DNA of 64,000 bases from Comamonadaceae bacterium (GCA_947455465.1 CANGNS010000002.1:1-64000); one strand, 5' to 3'. Shown: positions 1 through 8,405, counted from the first letter of the stretch. Numbers and translations are program-made. Notes: generated by a model from the letters alone, not told the origin.

Positions 1-3000
1 AAACCGCCGTGCGCGCTACGCCAGCAACTGATGTGCTCAACAACCCGACAACTTGCGCTGTCGTCAATGCAACTATCTGCGAAGTCGTTAAATGCTGAAC
101 TTGCGCAGTTGTAATTGACTGAAGCTGCAAAGTACTTAAAGCCAGCAATCCAGATGTCTGTACCGTCGAAATTTGGGTTGGAGTAAGCGCAGTAATATTT
201 GCCGAGCTCATAGCGGCAAACTGTTGCGTCATCAAGGCGCGCAATTGGTCGACTGTCAGGGCAACCATCTGGTCAAGTGACAGAACTTGAACGTTTGTCG
301 TTGACAAAGACGCGATGTCCTGGGTCTCCATCGCCCGAATTTGATCCTGTGTCAACGAATTAACGTTTCGTGAACTCAACCCAGTAACTTGGCCCACCGT
401 GAGCGCGACAATTTGGGCCGGGCTCAATGATGAAATTTGAGAGGCTAACAGCGTTTGGACTTGATGCGTACTAAACGCTGCAAGATCGAAGGTCTGGATG
501 GACGCTACTTGAAGATCAGTCAACGCGGCGATCTGACTTACCCCCATACTAGCGACTTGGGCTGTGGTCAGCGAGGCGATCTGCACTGTGTCAAAGACAG
601 GAATCCTCGACAAACCAAAATTTGAAATCTGCGTGGTTGTTAAGGCCGCGATCTGAGAACTGGTGAACGCTTTGAGAGATGCATCACCCAGGACATTTAG
701 GTTATCCGCGCTCAGGGCAGCAATGTCTTCAGTCTTTAGCGATAGCCATTGGGAGGTTTTAAGGGATTGGACATTGCTTGTAGTCAAGGCAAAAAAATGT
801 TGCGTACCGAGCGCACTCAATTGCGCTGCGGTCAAACTAGACAGCGCATCCGAGCCCAACACGCGCAGTTGGGCAGTAGTCAATAGTCCTAAGATTGAGC
901 TTTGAAGCGTTGGCGCTTGGGACGCCGTGATCGCCCTCAGACTGGCTGTTCCTATTGCAGCAATTTGAGCGCTAGTGATGGACTGTATTTGCGCACTACG
1001 CAAGGCCGCAAACTCAATCGTTGTTAGGCTTGATATTTGCGTCGCACCAAGGCTTGATATTTGTGAAGTACTCAGGGCTTGGACTTGTCCGCTAGACAGC
1101 ACCACTAGGTTTGATGACGTCAAAGCGGCGAGATCTTCCACCTCAATCGCCTGTATCTGATCTGTCTTGAAGCCGCCTATGTTGGCAGTTGAAAGTTCTG
1201 CGACTTGCGCACTGGTAAACGCGGTAACCTGCTGGGTTGTAAGTACGCCTACTTGGGACGTGGTTAAAGCACGTAGTTGTGTGCCTGTAAAGGCCGCTAT
1301 CTGCTTCGAATCAAACGCGGGGATTTGGGAAACAGCGAATGCTTGCACTTCCATTGTCGAGAGTGCGCGCAATTGGCCAGCCGTCAGCGATGCGACTTGA
1401 CTTGTATCCAAGGCCGCAATTTGAGGGCCCGCCATTGCATACACTTGGGTCGTTTTCAACGCGGTAATCTGGGATGATCGTAATGCACGCGTTTGTGCGG
1501 TTGATAGACCGCTGATAATGCCGCTGGAAATGGCAACTAAGTCGCCCGTCGATACAGCCATTATTTGATCTTGACGCAGCGCAAAAACAGCGCCAGCGCT
1601 GATCACCGCAAATTGCGTAGCCTGCAATGCGGCAATCTGTTCTGTGGAAAACCCTGCTACCTGCAAGCTGGTGAGAATCTGCACATTGCCAGTGCTTAGT
1701 GCCACTATAAGATTCGGGGGCAGCTCGGAAATTTGATCTGCACTTAATCCCGTCAGGTTAGCGCTGCTTAAACCGGCCACTTGCGCACTGTTGAACGCCC
1801 CCATCTGTTTCGTTCCCAAAGCAAGCGTTTGGGCCGCACTTATCGCACTAATTTGGGATGAACTCAGCAGCGAGAATTGCGCGGTCGTGATGGCTTGAAT
1901 CTGAGCACTGGATAATGCTCTTAGCTGCGTTGAGGTCAGGGCAGCCGCATCAACCAGGTCCATCGATGCGATTTGATCGGACCTTAAGGCCGCAATTTGG
2001 GCGGTAGTGAAACTTTGGATTTGCGCTGTACTGAGGGCCACAACATCGCCAGTGCTTAGCACCGCTACTTGACTTGACTCCAGTGCACGAATGCTATCGG
2101 TCGCAAGCACTGCGAATTGACCTGCGGTCAATGCAATCAACTGTGCGGTACTCAAGGCAGGTATCTGTGTGGTTTGCAGAGACCGCAATTGCCCAGTGCT
2201 GAGTACCAAAATTTGCTGTGTTGTCAAACTTCGCAATCCGTCCGTGCGAAGCGCTGCCAGCTGCGAGCCTAAGAGCACCTGGATTTGGGCTGTACTCAGT
2301 CCAATGAGCTGCTCTGTCCTAAATGCTTTCATATTGTTGCTTTGCAATGCAACAAGGGCAGACGTCTGCAACTGCGTCAACTGGCTGGCGGACAAAGCCG
2401 CTGTACTTGAAGTTACTAAGCCAGCAGTCTGTGGGGCGCCTAACGCAGCAATTTGAGCGGACGTCAAAGCACCAATTTGCCCAGTGGTCATCGAATTGAG
2501 TTGCCCAGTAGTCAATGCAAGGGCCTGTCCAGTTACCAATGCGCTAATTTGCGGGTTGGAAAAAATGCGAAGGTTGATTGCCGTTAATGACGCAACATCT
2601 GCGGTAGAAATAGCGCCAATTTGAGCCGTCCCCATCGCTAAGATATTCGCTGTGCTCAGCCCAAAAACTTGGGCTGTTGTCAATATGCCGATTTGGCTTG
2701 TTGTCAATGCCGCGAACTGGTCTAAGGACATCGCACGCAGGTTTAATGCCGTCAAAGCGCCCATGTGCGTTGCATCGATCAGTACGACTTGTGTGGTGCT
2801 TAAACCGGAAATATGAGTGGAATTTAAGCCGGCATATTGCTGCGTTGTTAATGCAGTCCAAGCGGACGACGACAGCGCATTTATTTGATCAGGTGTGAGC
2901 GCCGCGATGCTGGCCACGCTCAGTGAAGCTGCGTCAACCGCCTCCATGGCGGCGACCTGATCCCGACTAAGCCCGATAAGATTGGCCGCACTTAAGCCTG

Positions 3001-3481
3001 ACACTTGTGCGGTGGTCAGCGCCACAATCTGCGCGGTGGAGAGAATTCCTAATTGGCCGATAGACAAACCATTTAGCGCGCTGGTAGATATTGCAGCGAT
3101 GTTTGAGGTTTGCAACGCGGCTAATTGATCCGCATCAAATGCCGTAACCGTAACCGAGCTTAGGGCCCTCATCTGCACTGTGGCCAATGCTGATACCTGA
3201 TCCGTCGTCAGGATCGCCAACTGATCCACCGTGAGAAGGGCAAAGCTCAGCGCGGAAAGCGCAGCCAAACTCTCTGAGGGAATTTTCTGTAATCGATAAC
3301 CTGACAGTGCGCTTATCGCGCTAGGACTCAAAACATTGACTTGCGCGCTGCTGAGGCCAACAAACGCATTTACTGGGATATTCGGAATTTGCGCAGATGT
3401 TAATGATGCAACTTCAGACGTAGCTAAGCCAGCAACCATTGTGCTGTTTAATGCGTAAAGTTGCTTAGAAGTTAGAGCCAC
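1..3481 (-). CDS. Giant octapeptide-repeat protein, probable type I secretion substrate (partial)
   Basis: The minus strand is open without a stop from 3481 to the left edge (1160 residues in window); the C-terminus lies outside. Almost the whole product is an 8-residue repeat of the form [ST]-[TSA]-x-Q-[IVL]-x-[AGS]-[LF], as in STAQIVAL and TTAQVSGL. The register holds from residue 1 (MALTSKQL) to the edge. There is no signal peptide, and no cysteine in my translation. I chose a GTG start at 3481 because a stop codon lies just upstream in frame; its ribosome site is poor. An ATG at 3509 lies in another frame and stops after seven codons, so a frameshift at the start is possible. HlyD and HlyB genes upstream on the same strand suggest export by type I secretion through a C-terminal signal. 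I recall similar LTTAQ-type repeats in very large uncharacterised Burkholderiales proteins. Function unknown; adhesin or surface layer is inference. Confidence 0.8.
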   Translation of the reverse strand, partial: MALTSKQLYALNSTMVAGLATSEVASLTSAQIPNIPVNAFVGLSSAQVNVLSPSAISALSGYRLQKIPSESLAALSALSFALLTVDQLAILTTDQVSALATVQMRALSSVTVTAFDADQLAALQTSNIAAISTSALNGLSIGQLGILSTAQIVALTTAQVSGLSAANLIGLSRDQVAAMEAVDAASLSVASIAALTPDQINALSSSAWTALTTQQYAGLNSTHISGLSTTQVVLIDATHMGALTALNLRAMSLDQFAALTTSQIGILTTAQVFGLSTANILAMGTAQIGAISTADVASLTAINLRIFSNPQISALVTGQALALTTGQLNSMTTGQIGALTSAQIAALGAPQTAGLVTSSTAALSASQLTQLQTSALVALQSNNMKAFRTEQLIGLSTAQIQVLLGSQLAALRTDGLRSLTTQQILVLSTGQLRSLQTTQIPALSTAQLIALTAGQFAVLATDSIRALESSQVAVLSTGDVVALSTAQIQSFTTAQIAALRSDQIASMDLVDAAALTSTQLRALSSAQIQAITTAQFSLLSSSQISAISAAQTLALGTKQMGAFNSAQVAGLSSANLTGLSADQISELPPNLIVALSTGNVQILTSLQVAGFSTEQIAALQATQFAVISAGAVFALRQDQIMAVSTGDLVAISSGIISGLSTAQTRALRSSQITALKTTQVYAMAGPQIAALDTSQVASLTAGQLRALSTMEVQAFAVSQIPAFDSKQIAAFTGTQLRALTTSQVGVLTTQQVTAFTSAQVAELSTANIGGFKTDQIQAIEVEDLAALTSSNLVVLSSGQVQALSTSQISSLGATQISSLTTIEFAALRSAQIQSITSAQIAAIGTASLRAITASQAPTLQSSILGLLTTAQLRVLGSDALSSLTAAQLSALGTQHFFALTTSNVQSLKTSQWLSLKTEDIAALSADNLNVLGDASLKAFTSSQIAALTTTQISNFGLSRIPVFDTVQIASLTTAQVASMGVSQIAALTDLQVASIQTFDLAAFSTHQVQTLLASQISSLSPAQIVALTVGQVTGLSSRNVNSLTQDQIRAMETQDIASLSTTNVQVLSLDQMVALTVDQLRALMTQQFAAMSSANITALTPTQISTVQTSGLLALSTLQLQSITTAQVQHLTTSQIVALTTAQVVGLLSTSVAGVARTAV
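1..3481 (-). repeat. About 145 tandem 24-bp (8-residue) coding repeats with a 34-repeat super-period
   Basis: The unit is 24 bp at protein level, but codons vary so much that neighbouring copies are not near-identical DNA. Four copies of an acidic variant (DQ-[IV]-x-x-[MI]-[ED]-x-x-D) have the first Asp codon starting at 2962, 1978, 1162 and 346. The gaps are 984, 816 and 816 bp, or 41, 34 and 34 repeats. A related octad (KTEDIAAL) near 730 lies exactly 17 repeats after the third acidic site. The preserved register and diverged codons point to an old array kept by selection on the protein, not recent slippage. Confidence 0.85.
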
Positions 3482-3776
3482 GCGATTACTCGGTTACATA
3501 CAGATCCATAATTACTTCATCAAATTTCGGCTTAGACCAAACCAAGGTTTGCTTGCCATTCACGCACATTTATACGCAGCCCCCAAAAAAACGCCAGCCA
3601 ACAAATGGCTCTCTAAAATAATTATTAGAGAATTATTCGAATTTAACATTTTAAAACGCGAAAAATGAATGAAGCTCAAATTATTAAGCGTATCCAAATT
3701 TCCGTAACCCACTTCATCGCGGTAACACCCTGCTAGGTAGGAGTTGGCGCAAACAATATTATTTAACTCTCCCGGC
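3482..3776. other. AT-rich intergenic spacer with two small hairpins
   Basis: No gene is visible. A 7-bp stem with an 8-base loop (TCTCTAA at 3610-3616, TTAGAGA at 3625-3631) sits in AT-rich DNA. On the minus strand a short AGCCA/TGGCT hairpin (3596-3610) is followed four bases later by a run of T, a weak candidate terminator after hlyD or an element of the repeat gene's leader. Further right, CGCGG (3718-3722) pairs with CCGCG (3786-3790) around an inner GAGTT/AACTC pair (3741-3745, 3765-3769). No promoter for the giant gene could be placed with confidence. Confidence 0.4.
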
Positions 3777-3803
3777 TAAAGGTTTCCGCGCTCATGCCGA
3801 TCC
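3777..3803 (+). promoter_or_regulatory. Sigma-28 (FliA)-type flagellar-class promoter
   Basis: TAAAGGTT at 3777-3784 is followed by exactly 11 bases and then GCCGATCC at 3796-3803. The known FliA consensus is TAAAGTTT, 11 bases, GCCGATAA, so 13 of 16 positions match with ideal spacing. Transcription would start near 3810, about 20 bases before the ATG at 3832. Confidence 0.7.
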
Positions 3804-3831
3804 TTTAAGGACATTAATGTAGGAGCGCCCC

Positions 3832-4065
3832 ATGCTGAACCCCACTTTCGCCATTGATTCCCCCGAATCCGGGGTGGAAATGCCGCCCCTGCGCAGATAC
3901 CCGTTTAATCAAATGGGTGTGGGCGACTCCATATTCATTGACGATTTCCGAATTGCCCAAAGTGCCCGTGTTTCTGCTATCAATTACACCAAGCGGCATG
4001 ATTTGGCCTGGAAATTCAGCATCCGCAAGATGGAAAATGGCTGGAGAATATTTCGGGTTCATTGA
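3832..4065 (+). CDS. Small conserved protein under a FliA-type promoter
   Basis: A 77-residue protein whose AGGAG site sits 6 bases before the ATG. No signal peptide or membrane segment is seen. The pattern PFNQMGVGDSIFI, then an Ala/Arg stretch, then KRHDLAWKFSIRKMENGWRI, resembles a family of short proteins common in phages and bacteria (DUF7303-like, from memory), whose role I do not know. It is alone on its strand and its stop is one base from the hlyD stop. The sigma-28 promoter implies expression with late flagellar genes. The overlapping minus-strand frame here is its shadow. Real-gene confidence comes from promoter, ribosome site and protein pattern together. Confidence 0.7.
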   Translation: MLNPTFAIDSPESGVEMPPLRRYPFNQMGVGDSIFIDDFRIAQSARVSAINYTKRHDLAWKFSIRKMENGWRIFRVH

Positions 4066-4066
4066 A

Positions 4067-5434
4067 TTAGGGCTCCCGAATCGCTTCATTCATGGCCTTG
4101 GTGAGCGGCCAAAGCAGATAGGACATGACCGAGCGCTTGCCCACCACAATCTCCGCACTCAGCGTCATTCCGGGCAAAAGGCGCATTTTTTCGCTCATAT
4201 TTCGTAATTTGGAATCCCGAAAACTAATACGGCTTAGGTAATAGGCATCCAAACCACCCGGGGCGGCGCCGCTATCCCTGCGAAATGCATCCTGGCTTAT
4301 CGTGCGCAAATGGCCTTCCAGAGCGCCGTGTTTCTGGAATGGAAACGCGTCAAACTTTAAATGCGCTAAATCTGCCGTTTTGACATAACCAATATCCAGC
4401 GCGTCAATGCGCACCTCGGCTTCCAGCTCCGCGCCCAGTGGCACCAGCGTGAACATTTGTTCAGCCCCCTGCACTACCGAGCCCTCAGACAATTTGGCCA
4501 TATCCAGCACGACCGCATCAACAGGCGATACCAGCGCCACCAGTTGCTTACGTTTATCGGCTTTTTGCAGCTGCTCCTTGATGCCGTCGCGGTCACGGAC
4601 CGTGCTCAGCAAGTCTTCCATCGTCTTTTGTCGCCAATTTTTAGTAAAAGCCAGCTTTTCGGCCTCAAGTGACGCCAACTCGCTTTTGAGCTCGACTTCC
4701 TTGTTCTTCGCCATTTCCAGCTCCCGTTCGGCGGTGAGGCGCCGATCACGGGCCTCCAGAAGCTGCAATCGCGCGCCAAACTGCTGGGCCATCAGCGATT
4801 CCTGCATGGCCTCCATCTCCAGCAAGGACTTCATTCTTTGCGCCATAACGTGCTGGTCACGCAAGTTGGTCTGCATGCTGGCTTGGACCCGAGCGATGTT
4901 TTGCTCCATCTTGTTGATCTGCGCCGCATAGTTGGCCTGGCGTTCTGCGGAAAGTTGCGCCTGGAGAGCGGAATCGGCGTCTTTGGTTCTGGCCGGGCCC
5001 GGATTTCCCAGCAATTCAGCATTCAAACCTCGGGTTTGCGTGTCCAAACTGTCCAGCCGGGTGCGCAGCTGCGACTCATCGGCCTTGGCAAAGGTCGGAT
5101 CCAACGTAGCCAAAAGCTGCCCCTTTTTTACGACCTGGCCCACCCGCACCTCGATTTTTTGGATGATCGAGGTCTCCAGCGGCTGAACCACAATATTGGG
5201 CAAAGGGTTTACCAAGCGCCCCTGCGCCACCACAACCCGCTCCACCTCCGAAAAACTGGCCCAAAGCACAAACACGAAAAACGCCAGACCCAGAACATGG
5301 GTGGTCGCACGCAGGCTCCAGGGCAGCGGCGAGCGCTCGATCGCATCCGCATCGGGCAAAAACTCAATGGCGGTGTCGCGCTGGCCCCGCGAATCGGCCG
5401 GCGTCTTTAGATGTGATTGGTCTGCTGGTTCCAT
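4067..5434 (-). CDS. HlyD-family type I secretion membrane fusion protein
   Basis: The 455-residue product is the periplasmic adaptor linking an inner-membrane ABC exporter to a TolC-type channel. It has a short cytoplasmic N-terminus, one membrane helix around residues 43-62, a biotinyl-lipoyl-like half (IIQKIEVRVGQVVKKGQLL), a long coiled-coil region (about 100-290) and the HlyD C-terminal half ending in a VVGKRSVMSYLLWPL segment. The start overlaps the end of the ABC gene by 28 bp, so the two are translationally coupled. No outer-membrane gene is adjacent; the TolC-family gene at 62038 or another elsewhere would be needed. The likely cargo is the repeat protein downstream. Confidence 0.93.
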   Translation of the reverse strand: MEPADQSHLKTPADSRGQRDTAIEFLPDADAIERSPLPWSLRATTHVLGLAFFVFVLWASFSEVERVVVAQGRLVNPLPNIVVQPLETSIIQKIEVRVGQVVKKGQLLATLDPTFAKADESQLRTRLDSLDTQTRGLNAELLGNPGPARTKDADSALQAQLSAERQANYAAQINKMEQNIARVQASMQTNLRDQHVMAQRMKSLLEMEAMQESLMAQQFGARLQLLEARDRRLTAERELEMAKNKEVELKSELASLEAEKLAFTKNWRQKTMEDLLSTVRDRDGIKEQLQKADKRKQLVALVSPVDAVVLDMAKLSEGSVVQGAEQMFTLVPLGAELEAEVRIDALDIGYVKTADLAHLKFDAFPFQKHGALEGHLRTISQDAFRRDSGAAPGGLDAYYLSRISFRDSKLRNMSEKMRLLPGMTLSAEIVVGKRSVMSYLLWPLTKAMNEAIREP

Positions 5435-7560
5435 AGGGTCTGGTAAGTCTCGCAGCGGGTCAGCAGCTCGGAATGGCGGCCGCTGTCCATGAGTTGGCCG
5501 TTTTGCATCACCAAAATGGTGTGCGCGTTCACCAATGTGGATAACCTGTGGGAAATCATCACGACGGTCCTACCAACAGCGATCTTCGAGAGATTGTTGA
5601 TAAATATCGACTCGCTCTCGGGGTCGAGCGCACTGGCGGCCTCGTCGAGGATCAATATGCTGGGTTTGGTGAGCAAAGATCGCGCGATAGACAGGCGTTG
5701 CTTTTGCCCGCCGGACAAATTGGCGGCGTTTTCTTCCAGCATCGTGTCATAGCCCTGGGGCATGCGCTCGATGAACTCTTCGGCGCCGGCGGCCTGGGCT
5801 GCAGCGACGATGTCCTCGAAGGACGCATCGGGCTTGGCCACCATCAGGTTCTCACGCACGGTGCCTCGGAACAGGAAGTTTTCCTGCAAAACCACCCCAA
5901 TTTGGCGACGCAAGTGCGCCAAGTCAATCTCGCGGGCGTCCATGCCATCAAAGCGCACCACCCCTTCCTGCAAGGGGTAGAGGCCTTGAATCAGCTTGGT
6001 TAAGGTGGTTTTGCCAGAACCGCTGCGCCCCACAATACCCACGACTGCGCCCGCAGGAATGGTGAAGGTGGCCCTGTTGAGGGCCGTGTTGGTAGCGCCT
6101 GGATAGCGGAAGCTGACCTGCTCGAATCGAATTTCGCCCGCCAAGCGAGGGCGCAACCCGCCGGCGTCTGCGCGCCCCTCGGATTTGCGGTTCATCACTT
6201 CGCCCAGCATGCGTACCGACAAAAGTGTCTCTTGATACTCGTTAACCAACCCCACCATGGCGATCAAAGGCTGCGAAACGCGGCCTGACAGCATCTGAAA
6301 GGCAATCAAAGCGCCCACGCTCAGGGTTTGATCAAACACCTCCTGCGCGCCCACCACAATAATGACCACCGGCAGTAATTTGCCCAAAAAGTCGGTGATC
6401 GCGTTGCCGGTGAGCGAGACCTTGCCCACCCGAAAGTGCATGGTGATCGCTTCGGCCGAGCGTTGGTCCCACACCCGACGCAAACTGGGCTCAATGGCCA
6501 GCGCCTTCACTGTTCGCATGCCATGGATCGTCTCGACCAGCATGGCTTGGCGCATTCCTTCGGCCGAGTAAAGCGCATTGAGTCGACGCTGGTAGGTAGG
6601 AACCATACCGCCAATCACTGCAGCAATCAGAAGGGTAAACAGCAGCACGATCAGCGCCAAGCGGACCGAATACGAGAACAAAATCGGGAGAAAAATGAGC
6701 AAAGAAACAATGTCCAGGCCCGTAAAAAACAGTCTTCCAGTCAAGAAGTTGCGGATTTTTTCGAGCTGCTGCATGTGTCGAGTCACCACACCGGCGGAGC
6801 TGGTTTCGAAATAATCGATGGGCAATGACAGCAAATGCGCGAAAGTACGGCGGGTTAGGCGCATGTCGATCTTGTTTGTCGCTGCCAGCGTGAGCATTTG
6901 GCGTAAATAGCCAAAAATCGCGTCAAAGGAGATGGCAAACACGATACCCACAGCCAAAACCCACAAAGTGGTCTCACTTTGGTGGGTCAAAACCTTGTCA
7001 ATCACCAACTGAAAGAACACCGGCGAGGCCAAGGCCAAAAACTGCATGGCTATGGCGGCAATCAAAATGTCCCTAAATGCTTCCTTCTGCTTCCAAATCT
7101 CCGGGATAAACCAGGAAAATCCGAATTTTTGATCCGGATCCGTGATTTTGTGTTCCCGCTTAAGGAAGATAACCTCACCACTCCAAACCGCCTGAAATTG
7201 CTCGGCGCTCTGCAATTGCACCACGGCCTGCGGGGCCGAGGGGTCCAACATCGCGATACGGTGTCCCGCCTCCTGCCCCGAAGGAGGAACCACGCCAACG
7301 ACGATAACCATGGACCCACTGCGCGTATAGGCGATCAGGGGAAAAACGCCGGTTTGGGCAAGCAAGCCTTCCCAGGACAGGGGCTGCACCTTGGCTTTGA
7401 GGCCGATGTCGCCGGCCATGCGCAACATCACCAAAGGCCCAGGCTCGGCCTCGCCGACGGCATATTCCGAAATCAGCCGCTCCGGGTTGACGTGCAAACC
7501 ATGGTGCTGCGCAATCGCAGTCAGGCATTGGATGCCGGTGTGCGCGAAGACTGCACTCAT
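5407..7560 (-). CDS. HlyB-type type I secretion ABC transporter (permease/ATPase)
   Basis: About 717 residues: an N-terminal C39-like domain (1-130), a six-helix membrane domain (about 150-430) and a nucleotide-binding domain with Walker A GRSGSGKTT, signature LSGGQKQR, Walker B ILILDEAAS and a switch His (MISHRLS). Aligned by eye to E. coli HlyB, the peptidase Cys position is Thr (HTGIQCL), so this is a degenerate, non-cleaving domain as in RTX exporters; that fits a substrate with an uncleaved C-terminal signal. I chose ATG 7560, with AGGTG 7 bases upstream and an N-terminus matching HlyB, over a TTG at 7590. It is first in the operon before hlyD. Confidence 0.93.
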   Translation of the reverse strand: MSAVFAHTGIQCLTAIAQHHGLHVNPERLISEYAVGEAEPGPLVMLRMAGDIGLKAKVQPLSWEGLLAQTGVFPLIAYTRSGSMVIVVGVVPPSGQEAGHRIAMLDPSAPQAVVQLQSAEQFQAVWSGEVIFLKREHKITDPDQKFGFSWFIPEIWKQKEAFRDILIAAIAMQFLALASPVFFQLVIDKVLTHQSETTLWVLAVGIVFAISFDAIFGYLRQMLTLAATNKIDMRLTRRTFAHLLSLPIDYFETSSAGVVTRHMQQLEKIRNFLTGRLFFTGLDIVSLLIFLPILFSYSVRLALIVLLFTLLIAAVIGGMVPTYQRRLNALYSAEGMRQAMLVETIHGMRTVKALAIEPSLRRVWDQRSAEAITMHFRVGKVSLTGNAITDFLGKLLPVVIIVVGAQEVFDQTLSVGALIAFQMLSGRVSQPLIAMVGLVNEYQETLLSVRMLGEVMNRKSEGRADAGGLRPRLAGEIRFEQVSFRYPGATNTALNRATFTIPAGAVVGIVGRSGSGKTTLTKLIQGLYPLQEGVVRFDGMDAREIDLAHLRRQIGVVLQENFLFRGTVRENLMVAKPDASFEDIVAAAQAAGAEEFIERMPQGYDTMLEENAANLSGGQKQRLSIARSLLTKPSILILDEAASALDPESESIFINNLSKIAVGRTVVMISHRLSTLVNAHTILVMQNGQLMDSGRHSELLTRCETYQTLWNQQTNHI

Positions 7561-7838
7561 AAACCGACACCTATGACGGAAATAAGGCAATTTTTGGTCA
7601 TAGCTCCCCCACCCGCCCGTCGGAAAAGACGGCAGAAATTGCGAAAAGAGAGCTGACAGCGGTCATCAAAGCGCTTTCGGTGTCGGGGAATTCACAGGGA
7701 AAGGGACTTCGTCGGCCCAAAACAAGCGTCCAGGGCACATACCGACAATGTCAGCACATTGCGTGCCAATAGGCCAATAGGCTGCGCAAACTGACCCTTT
7801 CCAGTGCCATTAATGGATTCAATTATTTAATCCAAGCA

Positions 7839-7856
7839 CATTGAAGGCCTTCAATG
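7839..7856. promoter_or_regulatory. Perfect 18-bp palindrome upstream of the secretion operon
   Basis: CATTGAAGGCCTTCAATG is a perfect inverted repeat with no spacer, about 280 bases upstream of the hlyB start. Such symmetry suggests a dimeric regulator site, but no regulator is identified. Confidence 0.4.
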
Positions 7857-8264
7857 CGTCCAAATTCTGCCGCCAAGGTCGTCAACAGCAATTGAATTAC
7901 ATGTTGTCATTTAACAACAGGCCTGCACTACTCCCGCTGGAAACGCAGCGAATAGTCCGCTCCAACTGCACTGCTTCCAATGCGTCCTTCCTGATCCATG
8001 CAGATCCGTGGCAGTGAACCTGCGCGGCAATACAGCGCGAAGCTAGGCAAAAAACGCCTGAACAAGTTGCGCATGGGGCGTTGGGGCTAGGCAGGTACCG
8101 CATTTAACGAAGATCGGACCGAGAGCACTCATAATCCGACCCGAACCATGGGTCGCCAAGCATGCGACTGCGACAGGCCGCAAAGGATCATTTCCATGAA
8201 ACGCACCATCTGCCACGCGATCACCCTTGAAGGTCGGCATGCCGCTCATGCTGAGGTGGCGGGT

Positions 8265-8282
8265 GCCGCAAGGCCTTGCGGC
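8265..8282. promoter_or_regulatory. Second perfect 18-bp palindrome, about 125 bases before dppB
   Basis: GCCGCAAGGCCTTGCGGC is a perfect inverted repeat that shares the core AAGGCCTT with the palindrome at 7839-7856. It could be an operator for the dpp genes or a hairpin in their leader. Confidence 0.4.
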
Positions 8283-8405
8283 GCGGCCCGAAGGGCGAAA
8301 CACATCGGCGGCGTGCCGCTCCTAATGAACTGCAGTGTGCGTACATGGCGCAGCCGCAGGAAACTTCATTCATAGGCAACGGCGTTTCTGGACTTCAAAA
8401 AAAGC

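Larger units (their letters stand above)
7591..8405. other. Long intergenic region between the divergent hlyB and dppB genes
   Basis: No convincing gene is present; the short open frames have no ribosome sites or recognisable content. It must hold the promoters of both operons. Dyads seen: TGGATT/AATCCA (7814-7834), two perfect 18-bp palindromes (listed separately) and TGTTGT/ACAACA (7902-7919). An 8-base tandem repeat CCAATAGG occurs near 7766-7782. Confidence 0.5.

Noticed and set aside
663..2898. Several plus-strand open frames of 60-105 residues, and one on the minus strand in another frame, inside the repeat region
   Set aside because: They are shadows of the 24-bp repeats of the minus-strand giant gene, which is open throughout and has a clear protein-level pattern.
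3700..3803. Class I cyclic-di-GMP riboswitch, because AGGTAG, CGCAAAC and TTACCG-like pieces occur
   Set aside because: The conserved pieces are not in the right order on either strand, and the GGGCAAACC and GACGCAAAGCC blocks are missing.
7897..8375. Short open frames between hlyB and dppB
   Set aside because: No ribosome sites, low-information sequences rich in Arg and Cys typical of GC-rich antisense frames, and overlapping on both strands.
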